Origin: CBETVX01 sp965539935
Lineage (GTDB): Bacteria > Bacillota > Clostridia > Peptostreptococcales > Caminicellaceae
DNA: 30,335 bases
Direction of reading: 5' to 3'
Assembly (NCBI GenBank): GCA_965539935.1
Contig: CBETVX010000036.1
Location: 1-30,335 of the forward strand
The number at the start of each line of letters is the position of its first letter. Within the stretch, counting starts at the first letter, position 1. Shown here one piece after another: positions 7,920 through 15,859 of this stretch. Under the pieces are notes generated by a model. The model was not told the origin of the DNA, searched no databases, and worked only from the letters and a program-made list of their open reading frames with translations. A program made the position numbers and the translations under genes.

Positions 7920-8702
7920 CTACAATCCCCTTTCCTTTAATAAATAAATATCATTATCAGTTTTTTCCTTTGAAGGCACTAATATAATGGATTTTAAATC
8001 CTTATCCTTTCTAACCTTAGCTTTAATAAAAAAGTCATCCCCTGTACCTTCAAAGTCTATGAAACTAATTTCATCATATACCATACTTTCACCTTGCAAT
8101 ATGAATCCAAAGCCAAACCAATAATAAATGGCAATAGTATATCCCCCACTACCAATTTCCTCAATGACAATAAATTCATCCCTACCATTGCCATTGATAT
8201 CCTTAAAGTACACATCCTTAAAGGGATGCCTTACCTTTGATCCTGTCCATTTCTTTACTAGGATTCCATCTTTAAAATTGAAGAAAAAGGGTCTATTGGT
8301 TAATTCCTTATAGTATCTAGTGGTTTTTTTAACTGCTATAAATATATCTGGTTCACTGTCCCCATCTATATTACATATTTCTAGCTTCCAAGGTTTAATC
8401 AATGTTAAATCATTTTTATATATTTCCATTAAATTAACTTTTTTCCCTTTATTCTCCATATCGTAAATGATAATATTTCTTCCGTAATTCTCTCCCTTAT
8501 GCCCTTTTAGAATTAATACTTCTTCTCCTCCATCGCAATCAATATCGTATATAGCAAAGTCTACTAGCCAATCATCCTTTTCTAAATTATTAGAAATCTT
8601 CTCAAGGACATAATCATATTTATTTTCTTCCCCACTCCAAAGGAGAAGTGAAATTATTAAAATTGAAATCACTGAAAAAAGAGCTACTCTATTGAACATC
8701 AT
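7920..8702 (-). CDS. Membrane-anchored FG-GAP/VCBS-like repeat protein
   Basis: A 260-residue protein with one N-terminal hydrophobic segment (about residues 6-23) that anchors it or is cleaved; there is no clear lipobox. Three calcium-binding-like loops are visible: DIDCDGGE at 53-60, NIDGDSEPD at 111-119 and DINGNGRDE at 168-176. Each is followed by a beta strand, as in FG-GAP/VCBS blades of integrin-like propellers. The protein is short for a full seven-blade propeller. It leads an operon with the DUF3160 lipoprotein, one base apart, so the two products probably act together at the cell surface. Two adjacent ATGs (8702 and 8699) are possible starts; GTGGGGTG lies upstream at a slightly long distance. 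No function is known to me. Confidence 0.75.
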   Translation of the reverse strand: MMFNRVALFSVISILIISLLLWSGEENKYDYVLEKISNNLEKDDWLVDFAIYDIDCDGGEEVLILKGHKGENYGRNIIIYDMENKGKKVNLMEIYKNDLTLIKPWKLEICNIDGDSEPDIFIAVKKTTRYYKELTNRPFFFNFKDGILVKKWTGSKVRHPFKDVYFKDINGNGRDEFIVIEEIGSGGYTIAIYYWFGFGFILQGESMVYDEISFIDFEGTGDDFFIKAKVRKDKDLKSIILVPSKEKTDNDIYLLKERGL

Positions 8703-8742
8703 GCAAAATTACACCCCACATAGGCAATCCCCCTTCTTAACA

Positions 8743-8770
8743 ATATTATAACTTATAAAAGGTGTATCAA
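8743..8770 (-). promoter_or_regulatory. Promoter of the FG-GAP/DUF3160 operon
   Basis: On the minus strand TTGATA (8770-8765) is followed 16 bases later by TAATAT (8748-8743), or 14 bases later by TATAAT (8750-8745). This lies about 40 bases before the gene start. Confidence 0.5.
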
Positions 8771-8802
8771 ATGCTATAGCTAAAATTCTTAAGGAAATTT
8801 TA

Positions 8803-8838
8803 AACAAAAAAATAAGGGACCAAATATAGTCCCTCATT
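8803..8838 (-). terminator. Terminator of sstT
   Basis: GAGGGAC and GTCCCTT form a 7-bp stem on the minus strand (arms 8835-8829 and 8820-8814), followed by a run of seven T residues. It lies 70 bases past the sstT stop. Confidence 0.85.
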
Positions 8839-8905
8839 TAAAATAATGGCATTAGTTTATTTAATAATAAATTATTTTGCTATTATTATATCTACATATT
8901 TTATA

Positions 8906-10138
8906 TTAGATATTAATTTTCTTTCCTTCTTTACGCCACTTTGCAAATTCAGATACTGCTGTGAAAAGTACATCAGTTGATGAGTTAAGGGCAGTTTCAC
9001 AAGAGTCTTGTATAACTCCTACAACGAAACCAACACCTACTACTTGCATAGCCACATCATTTGGAATACCAAATAAACTACATGCAAGGGGAATTAGTAA
9101 TAATGATCCTCCAGCTACCCCTGATGCTCCACAGGCACTTACAGCCGATAATAAACTTAAGATAAGTGCCATACCTAAATCTACATGTATACCAAGGGTA
9201 TGAACTGCTGCAAGGGTTAATACTGAAATAGTAATAGCTGCACCAGCCATATTAACAGTTGCACCTAGTGGAATTGAAACTGAATAGGTATCCTTATCTA
9301 AACCTAATTCTTCACATAAATTCATATTCACAGGAATATTTGCTGCTGAACTACGAGTGAAGAATGCTGTAATACCACTATCCTTTAGACACTTTAAAAC
9401 AAGTGGATATGGATTCTTATGCATATATACATAAGCTATAATAGGATTTACTACAAGGGCCATAAAAGCCATACACCCAACTAATAATAAAAGTAATTGT
9501 CCATAACTTAATAAAGAAGTTATTCCATTTGTAGCGATTGTATCAAATACAAGACCCATAATTCCAAGTGGAGCAAAATTAATTACCCACCTTACCACTT
9601 GAGATAAGGCGTCAGAAACATTACTTATCATTGTCTTAGTAGTTTCAGGTGCACCTTTTAAAGCAAGTCCAAGAAGTATTGCCCAAGATAATATGCCTAT
9701 ATAGTTTGCATTATAAAGGGCTTTAATAGGATTATCAACAATATTTAATAATAAGGTTTTTAAAACCTCTACAACCCCACCCGGTGGAGTTACATTACTA
9801 ACACCTGCTCCAAGGGTTAGTTTTAATGGGAATATAAAACTAGCTAAAACAGCAATAAGTCCAGCTGCAAAGGTACCTAAAAGATAAAGAATAACTATTG
9901 ATTTTATATTAGTCTTTTGTCCACTCTTATGTTGAGAAATAGCAGACATTACTAAGAAAAATACTAATATCGGTGCAACAGATTTTAGTGCCCCTACAAA
10001 CAGTGAACCAAAAATTGCTATTGGTTTAGCAACATCTGGAATTGAAACAGATAAAACAATACCTACAATTAGACCAATAATAATTCGTTTAACCAAGCTC
10101 AATTGATTCCATTTTTTAATAAAGTTACTCAATTCCAT
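8906..10138 (-). CDS. sstT: Serine/threonine:Na+ symporter
   Basis: A 410-residue dicarboxylate/amino acid:cation symporter (DAACS) family protein with about eight hydrophobic helices and the two re-entrant regions of the family. The serine-rich hairpin FFTRSSAANIPVNM (about residues 258-271) and the substrate/sodium site region SIPLGATVNMAGAAI (about 286-300) match SstT rather than the glutamate transporters, as does the length and the C-terminal GVIQDSCETALNSSTDV. It should import serine and threonine with sodium. It is a single-gene unit with a terminator behind it. The 5' leader carries a palindrome (10201-10225). ATG at 10138 follows AGGAGG. Confidence 0.93.
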   Translation of the reverse strand: MELSNFIKKWNQLSLVKRIIIGLIVGIVLSVSIPDVAKPIAIFGSLFVGALKSVAPILVFFLVMSAISQHKSGQKTNIKSIVILYLLGTFAAGLIAVLASFIFPLKLTLGAGVSNVTPPGGVVEVLKTLLLNIVDNPIKALYNANYIGILSWAILLGLALKGAPETTKTMISNVSDALSQVVRWVINFAPLGIMGLVFDTIATNGITSLLSYGQLLLLLVGCMAFMALVVNPIIAYVYMHKNPYPLVLKCLKDSGITAFFTRSSAANIPVNMNLCEELGLDKDTYSVSIPLGATVNMAGAAITISVLTLAAVHTLGIHVDLGMALILSLLSAVSACGASGVAGGSLLLIPLACSLFGIPNDVAMQVVGVGFVVGVIQDSCETALNSSTDVLFTAVSEFAKWRKEGKKINI

Positions 10139-10200
10139 GTCCTCCTTTATGATTTAATTAATAATGTCATTGTGTTTAATTTAGCATAAACAGCTTGTCT

Positions 10201-10249
10201 ACCCACGGAAAACATTTTCCTCGGTATTATCTTCATAAAACTGATTATA
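10201..10249 (-). promoter_or_regulatory. sstT -10 element and leader palindrome
   Basis: A TATAAT (10249-10244, minus strand) is the likely -10; no good -35 is seen. About 24 bases downstream is GGAAAACATTTTCC (10207-10220), with 6-bp arms and a two-base centre. Its flanks also pair partly (ACC at 10201-10203 with GGT at 10223-10225). In the transcript this could be a small hairpin; in DNA it could be an operator just past the start site. Confidence 0.4.
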
Positions 10250-10375
10250 CTAAAAATTTACACATTAGATTTATCGTATCATAAAAGATAATTATTTAAA
10301 AGAGAAATTGTTAATTTTTTTTAACATTTCCTTCTTTCATTGACTAATTGATTATAAATTAACTCTTACATTACA

Positions 10376-10439
10376 AATACCCCAATAATCATCAAAATAT
10401 ACCTAATAAATAGATATTCAAGTTGATTATTGGGGTATT
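10376..10439. terminator. Perfect 16-bp inverted repeat behind the SDR gene
   Basis: AATACCCCAATAATCA (10376-10391) is the exact reverse complement of 10424-10439, with a 32-base AT-rich spacer. It lies 62 bases past the SDR stop, where a terminator is expected, but neither strand has a convincing T run. It could be a terminator or 3'-protecting hairpin, or the remnant of a small palindromic mobile element. Confidence 0.5.
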
Positions 10440-10501
10440 CTCAGATACACAATATTATTTTGCCTATAGAAAATATATTATTATACTTTTATAAGAAATT
10501 T

Positions 10502-11347
10502 TTATACTCCACAATAAGAGCTAAAACCACCATCAATTGGAATTACTGCTCCAGTTACAAAACCTGAAAGTTCAGGGTCTAATAAATAAAGTAGTGTTCC
10601 TGCACACTCATCTGGATTTCCAAATCGTGCCATTGGTGTTCCAGCAAGAATTCTTTTAGAACGTCCAGTTAATGTTCCGTCTTCATTGTACATAATATTT
10701 TTATTTAGATTTGTAACAAAGAATCCAGGTGCAAGGGCATTTACACGAATACCTACTAAAGCAAAGTAATTGGCTAACCAAGCAGTAAAGTTACTTACAC
10801 CTGCTTTTGCTGCTGAATAAATAGGTACTGTTGTAGTTGGACTAATAGCATTCATTGAAGATATATTGATAACTGAACAACCTGTTTTACCTACCATGTC
10901 TTTACAAATAACCTGTGTTGGAATAAAAGTACCAATAAAGTCTAGACGGTTTACCCATTCTACTTTATCTATATCTAAATCGAAGAAACTTCTGCTTCCA
11001 TCAACCATATTTTCTTCTGTAAGTTGCTCATGTTCAGTTGTTGCTAAAGGATGGTGAGTACCTGCACCGTTTATTAAAATATCGCAAGTACCAAAGTCTT
11101 TTTTTACTTCTTCATAAGCTGCTGCTATACTTTCTTTAGAAAGAACATCTGCTTTATATCCCTTTGCTATTCCTCCATCTGCTTCCAATTTTGCTGCTGC
11201 TTTATCAGCTGCTTCTTTGTTAATATCAAGCAAAGCAACTTTTGCACCACGTGCACACAAAGCTTTTGCAAAAACTCCAGTAAGAGCACCGGCACCTCCC
11301 GTAATAACTGCTACCTTATCTTTTAAATTAAAATCATATTTACTCAT
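10502..11347 (-). CDS. SDR-family oxidoreductase, D-mannonate oxidoreductase type
   Basis: A 281-residue short-chain dehydrogenase/reductase. The nucleotide-binding loop is TGGAGALTG (16-24), LINGAG is at 91-96, the catalytic serine is in NISSMN (161-166) and the Y-x-x-x-K pair is Y177/K181. Length, the FFDLD insertion (121-125), PTQVICKDMVG (143-153) and the ending PIDGGFSSYCGV match the SDR D-mannonate (fructuronate) oxidoreductase subgroup that interconverts D-fructuronate and D-mannonate with NAD(P)H. One oddity: where the catalytic tetrad normally has Asn before the F/L-x-G-T turn, this protein has Asp136 (RLDFIGT). It follows the DASS transporter by 25 bases with an AGGAGGA ribosome site, so the transporter probably supplies its substrate. 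No other hexuronate genes (uxaC, uxuA, kdgK) are visible, so the real substrate may be another hydroxy or sugar acid. Confidence 0.85.
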   Translation of the reverse strand: MSKYDFNLKDKVAVITGGAGALTGVFAKALCARGAKVALLDINKEAADKAAAKLEADGGIAKGYKADVLSKESIAAAYEEVKKDFGTCDILINGAGTHHPLATTEHEQLTEENMVDGSRSFFDLDIDKVEWVNRLDFIGTFIPTQVICKDMVGKTGCSVINISSMNAISPTTTVPIYSAAKAGVSNFTAWLANYFALVGIRVNALAPGFFVTNLNKNIMYNEDGTLTGRSKRILAGTPMARFGNPDECAGTLLYLLDPELSGFVTGAVIPIDGGFSSYCGV

Positions 11348-11372
11348 AATATTTCCTCCTAATATTTAAATT

Positions 11373-12749
11373 TTAAAAATAGCCTAAGAACTTCCAATAA
11401 TTCACACCTATAACCATGACATATACTTGCCACAGACAGGCCCTAACAATCATAAATTTCACAAAATCTGTTAATCGTATATTCCCAAATCCATAAAGGA
11501 TTGCAAATAATGCTGTTTCATAGGGAAAGATTATTGTCTGACATCCAAAGAAAAATGCATAGGTAACTGGATAGAAGCTAATATCAAGACTCAATGCTAT
11601 TTTTGCTAATGCACCACCTAATGAGCTCATAGCTGCAAAGGGGGTCATTAAAAAATTAACAGACACTGCCAACAAGAAAATAGCTCCTATTACAATGGAT
11701 GGATTTTGTACCATCAAGTTATTTGCTACCCAATTAGCAAGTTTATCTCCCATTCCTATATATACGGCTGTATTTCCTATTCCTAAGCATGCCACCATGA
11801 ACACCAAAGTATTATACTTAATTTTGGGGATATCCTCGGCTTTGCCCAAATCAAATACTGGAAAAAATAAAGCTAAAGGAGCAAGGATAAACCCATACCA
11901 CATTTCAAGATTATGCAATGGCTCAGTAAATAAATATAAGAAAAGTAAAAGTAATACAATAACCATCTTTTTTTCTTTGGGTGATACCTCTCCTAATTTA
12001 TTTAACTTCTCCTCAAACTGTTCTTTTACATTACCCATTTCTTTTGGAGCAAACATTTTATTCAATATAAGTGCTTCAATTATTACCAATGGGAAAAATA
12101 TGAAATTATCTCTAAAAAAAATCCAATAATTTATTGTTAAATCAATTATATCCTTAGCAGAATTGGTGATTAATGTATAATTTCCCGGGGAAAGAATAAA
12201 GGATTCTACATCATAAAATCCAACACATAAAGCGCCTATCATAATACCTGCAGCTGCTTTAGATTTGCCTAAATTTAATGTCTGGCACAAACTAAAAGCC
12301 AATGCTGCTATCATAACACCTACCATTACACCTGGAACTAAAAGATTTGTAATAATCCCTAGCCCAATTAGTGCAAATAAAATCCCTTTATATGTCCCGC
12401 CGCTAAGAATAATCAACCGGAATGTAATACGTTCCATAAGTGTCGTTTTTCCCAAAATGATAACTAATACAAAACATCCAAAAGTAATCCAAATACTTTG
12501 TTGAGTCCATCCTGAAAATACAACTTCCATTGGAGCAATTTCAAAGATTACATATGCAGTCATTAGTAGTAAAGATGTTATTACCATATCAATTTGTTCA
12601 AATAAAAACATTAATATACCCATGACTGTCACTGTAAGAAATATTGTCATTATATTGCCAACCTGATTCACCTTAAGTATAAATCCCAACAACAAGGGAA
12701 TCAAAATCGTACAATACCATTTTATTGTGCTAATATTTGTTTTTTTCAT
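11373..12749 (-). CDS. SLC13/DASS-family anion (carboxylate) transporter
   Basis: A 458-residue membrane protein with about 11-12 hydrophobic helices spread over the whole length and a charged central loop (about residues 235-262, KEQFEEKLNKLGEVSPKEKK). The helix order and stretches such as TLVFMVACLGIGNTAVYIGMG, read in parts, and the C-terminal half (FLMTPFAAMSSLGGALA) fit the divalent anion:Na+ symporter/ArsB-NhaD group. The substrate should be a carboxylate or similar anion. The usual SNT-type motifs are not clear, so the exact subfamily is open. It is the middle gene between a TauE/SafE permease (131 bases upstream) and the SDR (25 bases downstream). Confidence 0.75.
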   Translation of the reverse strand: MKKTNISTIKWYCTILIPLLLGFILKVNQVGNIMTIFLTVTVMGILMFLFEQIDMVITSLLLMTAYVIFEIAPMEVVFSGWTQQSIWITFGCFVLVIILGKTTLMERITFRLIILSGGTYKGILFALIGLGIITNLLVPGVMVGVMIAALAFSLCQTLNLGKSKAAAGIMIGALCVGFYDVESFILSPGNYTLITNSAKDIIDLTINYWIFFRDNFIFFPLVIIEALILNKMFAPKEMGNVKEQFEEKLNKLGEVSPKEKKMVIVLLLLFLYLFTEPLHNLEMWYGFILAPLALFFPVFDLGKAEDIPKIKYNTLVFMVACLGIGNTAVYIGMGDKLANWVANNLMVQNPSIVIGAIFLLAVSVNFLMTPFAAMSSLGGALAKIALSLDISFYPVTYAFFFGCQTIIFPYETALFAILYGFGNIRLTDFVKFMIVRACLWQVYVMVIGVNYWKFLGYF

Positions 12750-12879
12750 ATTTTTCCTTTCAAAACTTTTTAGTTAATCTTAGTTAGTCTAATGTTTTTT
12801 ATATTAATTGCTTAATTTTTTATATATAAAGGATTATAAAGTTTTTTGATAAATAACAATAACATCTTTTTTAGTATAT

Positions 12880-13677
12880 TTAAATAAATGTAAACAGTGC
12901 TCTAATAAACATATTGAAACCAACAACTGCTAAAACTATATATACTATCTTCATAAATTTATCTTGATCTACCTTATTGTGTAACCAGTTTCCAATCAAG
13001 TATCCCACTAAAGCCATTGGGATTCCTAGAACAAGTGCCTGCCAAACCTCTGGAACAAGCTGACCAGTTCTATAACAATTTAATGTATTTAATGTATTGA
13101 TTATCATCCACACCATAGTCATAGTAGCTCTAAATCTGCTTTTCTCTTTAATTGCAGCTATTGTATACACCGTAATCAATGGTCCTCCAATTACAAATGC
13201 ACCGTGTACGATACCTCCAATAAATAGACATAAATAACGGATAATTTTATTAATTATAGTATCTGGTTTTTCTTCTATATTATCTCCATACTTTTTCATT
13301 CTGGGAATCTTGATAAACATTTTGTGTATGCCTAAAACCGCAACCACTGTAACAATAAAACCAATACATAATTTAGCAACATCTGCACTCATACTTAAAA
13401 ATAAGTATTGACCTATTGGTAGTCCAAAGCATATAACCACCACAATAATCAATAAGTTTTTCCAATCGATTTTCTTAAATTCTTTAATAAGAATTGCAAT
13501 CAATACTGGAAATGTTACTAAATTTCCAAAGGGAATCGCAACACTAATTCCTAAAAATTTCTGAGTGAAGGGAGCCGCCACTACAGTTCCTCCAAAACCT
13601 GTACATCCAAGTATTATGTGACTAACAAGTTGTGCAATAGCACAAAAAATATACCTTAGTTCAAAAAAAACACTCAT
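12880..13677 (-). CDS. TauE/SafE family permease (sulfite exporter-like)
   Basis: A 265-residue membrane protein with about eight helices in two related halves, each opening with a glycine-rich motif: GCTGFGGTVVAAP (about residues 24-36) and GGIVHGAFVIGGPLITVY (about 154-171). This is the TauE/SafE (DUF81) pattern. The family moves sulfite, sulfoacetate, taurine-related sulfonates and other organic anions. It is transcribed away from the LysR gene, and the intervening 151 bases carry a palindrome, so LysR control is likely. With the DASS transporter and SDR it may handle export or import of an organic acid. Substrate unknown. Confidence 0.85.
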   Translation of the reverse strand: MSVFFELRYIFCAIAQLVSHIILGCTGFGGTVVAAPFTQKFLGISVAIPFGNLVTFPVLIAILIKEFKKIDWKNLLIIVVVICFGLPIGQYLFLSMSADVAKLCIGFIVTVVAVLGIHKMFIKIPRMKKYGDNIEEKPDTIINKIIRYLCLFIGGIVHGAFVIGGPLITVYTIAAIKEKSRFRATMTMVWMIINTLNTLNCYRTGQLVPEVWQALVLGIPMALVGYLIGNWLHNKVDQDKFMKIVYIVLAVVGFNMFIRALFTFI

Positions 13678-13747
13678 AGTATTTTCCTTTCATAGTTTAA
13701 TTTAAACTTTTAGAAAGCGCCCTCCTCTAGTTCGATATAATTTTAAC

Positions 13748-13789
13748 ATACCTATTGAGTTTTGAATATTAGCAATATATAATAGGTAT
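13748..13789 (+). promoter_or_regulatory. lysR promoter overlapped by a LysR-type palindrome
   Basis: TTGAGT (13755-13760) and TATAAT (13778-13783) are 17 bases apart: a strong promoter for the LysR gene. The arms of a perfect 9-bp inverted repeat, ATACCTATT (13748-13756) and AATAGGTAT (13781-13789), overlap both the -35 and the -10. An inner palindrome ATATT-AGC-AATAT (13766-13778) lies between them. This is a natural site for autorepression and divergent control of the TauE gene. Confidence 0.65.
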
Positions 13790-13828
13790 ATATAACATAA
13801 TATTATAGCTATCAAAAGTGAGGAATTA

Positions 13829-14791
13829 ATGATGCCATTAGATATTGAACTAAGGACTATTAAAATTATGCTTGCTATTGAACAAGAAGGAAGTTTTTCA
13901 AAGGCTGCTAAGATTTTATATATGAGCCAACCCGCATTAACTCAATACATTAAGCGAGTAGAATCCACACTTTCTTTTCCTTTATACAACAGGGAAAATG
14001 GAAGATGTATTCCAACTGAACCTGCAAAAATAATATTAGAAGAAGGGAAATTGCTTCTTGCACAATATGAGTCCATGTTGAGTAAATTAGATAATATTAC
14101 TAACGCTAAGACTACAGATATTAATTTAGGATGGCCAATGGGTTATACTGTGCAGTACCTTCATAAAATTATGTTAGGAAAATCACAATTAAATTCTTTG
14201 AATGTTAATATTACAGAAAATTCAGTAGAAAAACTCCTTCAACTATTGTTACAAAAAAAACTGAATTTTGTGCTAATTCCTGCTCTATATTATCATCCAG
14301 ACTTAATATATACAACAATTAGGCGAGAAGAATTTTATCTTGCCGTACCTAAAAATCATATTGCCAACTCATTAATTAACCAAGATAATGTCACTAATTA
14401 TGCAGATTTATCCAAACTAAAAGACATGCACTTTATTTCTTTATATGCAAAACCTTACAAAGAATTTATTAAACCACTTTTTCATGAAGCAGGTTATAAA
14501 CCCAATGTGATATTCAAATGTAATAATTGGGATAGTAGCCATTCCCTGGTAGAAGATGGCCTTGGACTCTCTATTGTTCCTTACTGGTTTGCTGATAAAG
14601 GACATGAAAAAATAAACTATTACCGTATTCAAAGTAATTGCCTAACATATAGAACCTTTGCCTGTGTTTTTCACCGTGATCAGGTAATCTCTCCTGAATT
14701 TCAGACTTTTATGGACTATGTTATGAAAGTTTATGGTGATCAATATGCCTATACACCCTTTGATTATTCTATCCTTAGTGAAAATCTATAA
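13829..14791 (+). CDS. LysR-family transcriptional regulator
   Basis: A 320-residue LysR-type regulator. The winged helix-turn-helix lies at about residues 6-65, with the recognition region GSFSKAAKILYMSQPALTQY (21-40). An effector-binding domain with two lobes follows (about 95-300), ending with the typical GLGLSIVPYW turn near residue 248. It is divergent from the TauE/DASS/SDR genes and should regulate them in response to the transported acid. The first of two ATGs (13829, 13832) is used by default; GTGAGGA lies just upstream. The gene faces the anti-sigma gene and shares a palindromic terminator with it. Confidence 0.92.
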   Translation: MMPLDIELRTIKIMLAIEQEGSFSKAAKILYMSQPALTQYIKRVESTLSFPLYNRENGRCIPTEPAKIILEEGKLLLAQYESMLSKLDNITNAKTTDINLGWPMGYTVQYLHKIMLGKSQLNSLNVNITENSVEKLLQLLLQKKLNFVLIPALYYHPDLIYTTIRREEFYLAVPKNHIANSLINQDNVTNYADLSKLKDMHFISLYAKPYKEFIKPLFHEAGYKPNVIFKCNNWDSSHSLVEDGLGLSIVPYWFADKGHEKINYYRIQSNCLTYRTFACVFHRDQVISPEFQTFMDYVMKVYGDQYAYTPFDYSILSENL

Positions 14792-14872
14792 TTATAAATA
14801 GCTTTATTTATCTCTACAAATTATAAATTAAGAAAATAATCTTCAACACTTTCAAAGGGCCTATTACAAAGC

Positions 14873-14900
14873 AAAATGGGGTCGAGCTCGACCCCATTTT
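14873..14900. terminator. Bidirectional terminator, perfect 28-bp palindrome
   Basis: AAAATGGGGTCGAG (14873-14886) is followed directly by its exact reverse complement (14887-14900). It sits between the converging lysR (stop 14791) and anti-sigma (stop 14958) genes. The ends of the palindrome supply four to five T residues on either strand, so it can terminate both transcripts. Confidence 0.85.
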
Positions 14901-14957
14901 ACTATATATAATTAATTGATAATTTTAACTATTTAAAATTTGTACAACCTAAGTCAA

Positions 14958-15857
14958 TCATTTTATATATTCATTGCTAACTAAAATATCTGATAGAATC
15001 TCAGTCGGAATAGTAAATTCCACAACTCCCATATATCCTGGAGCAACCTCGTATTTATCAAAGGAGATAACCAATTTGTGTTCCTGACTTATATAAAAGT
15101 TTTGTTCCTTACTTATTTTCTCAAAGAATCCTACTGAACTAGATTTATCTATTTCTTTAATCCAATAGAATTTACTTTCATCTGCTTTATTCTGTTCTAT
15201 CATTTGGCTTTTAATGTTTTCACTAATTATTTCAACATATGTATCATCTTTAAACAGGCTAGGCAAAGTAATTAAAATCTCTTTTTCCTTGTCAATAGTA
15301 TCGTATCTAAATATTGTGGAAGAAGACCCTACTGTATTTACAACATATCGTCCTACTGAAAGAATTTTATCGGTATCCGTTTTTATTTCATATCCACTAT
15401 CAACTCCTAGATGTCCTCCACCATATTCTTTTAAGGATTCCATGTCAGCAATAAATTCATCATATAGTTTTTCACTTTCTTTAATATATTTTTCATTCAA
15501 ACTATTCTGCAAAGTCTTATTTTTTAATCCTTCTATTATAGGAGTTTTAATATCTGCATTATATCCATCTTCATTAACAATGTATTCTTTAAATGTCAAC
15601 ACCTTTACAATATCACTAACAATAGGAATCCTTGACAACGTGTTTGCAAAGGCAGGGCTAGTATTAACTACTACAGTAAAAATTATTATACCAATAGCAA
15701 CGGAACTAACTATCGTTCGAAACCTTTTTTTATATTGTCTTTTTCTAAAATTCTTTTTACCTTCTTTTAGTGCTTTTTTTACTACAAAATCTAATTCCAT
15801 AGGAATTGATATATCCATGTATTCTTTTTTTAAATTTTTAATTCCATTGTCTTTCAT
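14958..15857 (-). CDS. rsiV: Anti-sigma factor, RsiV type
   Basis: A 299-residue single-pass membrane protein. The first 45 residues are charged and cytoplasmic, one helix spans about residues 46-66, and the rest is extracellular. The C-terminal part (about 205-295) contains FYISQEHKLVISFDKYEVAP and then GVVEFTIP, which fits the DUF3298 domain of RsiV. Family knowledge: RsiV holds the ECF sigma factor SigV at the membrane, binds lysozyme through DUF3298, and is then cleaved to free SigV. It starts two bases after the sigV stop, with its ribosome site (GAGGAG) inside the sigV end, so the partners are made together. Signal-peptidase cleavage just after the membrane helix (ASPAFAN-like region near 66-72) is plausible. 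Confidence 0.85.
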   Translation of the reverse strand: MKDNGIKNLKKEYMDISIPMELDFVVKKALKEGKKNFRKRQYKKRFRTIVSSVAIGIIIFTVVVNTSPAFANTLSRIPIVSDIVKVLTFKEYIVNEDGYNADIKTPIIEGLKNKTLQNSLNEKYIKESEKLYDEFIADMESLKEYGGGHLGVDSGYEIKTDTDKILSVGRYVVNTVGSSSTIFRYDTIDKEKEILITLPSLFKDDTYVEIISENIKSQMIEQNKADESKFYWIKEIDKSSSVGFFEKISKEQNFYISQEHKLVISFDKYEVAPGYMGVVEFTIPTEILSDILVSNEYIK

Positions 15858-15859
15858 AG

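Larger units (their letters stand above)
10139..10501. other. 363-base gap: sstT leader and hairpin behind the SDR gene
   Basis: No gene is seen here. It holds the sstT promoter region and leader palindrome (10201-10249) and a long inverted repeat (10376-10439). The stretch 10250-10375 is plain AT-rich DNA. I see no riboswitch or T-box pattern that I can support. Confidence 0.6.

Noticed and set aside
10139..10249. Considered a lysine, glycine or T-box riboswitch before sstT
   Set aside because: The leader is too short and lacks the conserved bulges and T-box sequence.
10376..10439. Considered as a transposon end or MITE
   Set aside because: There is no target-site duplication I can see and no second copy in the window; kept only as a hairpin.
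11695..12129. Plus-strand frame of 144 codons opposite the DASS transporter gene
   Set aside because: The antisense of hydrophobic codons often stays open. There is no ribosome site and no recognisable domain.
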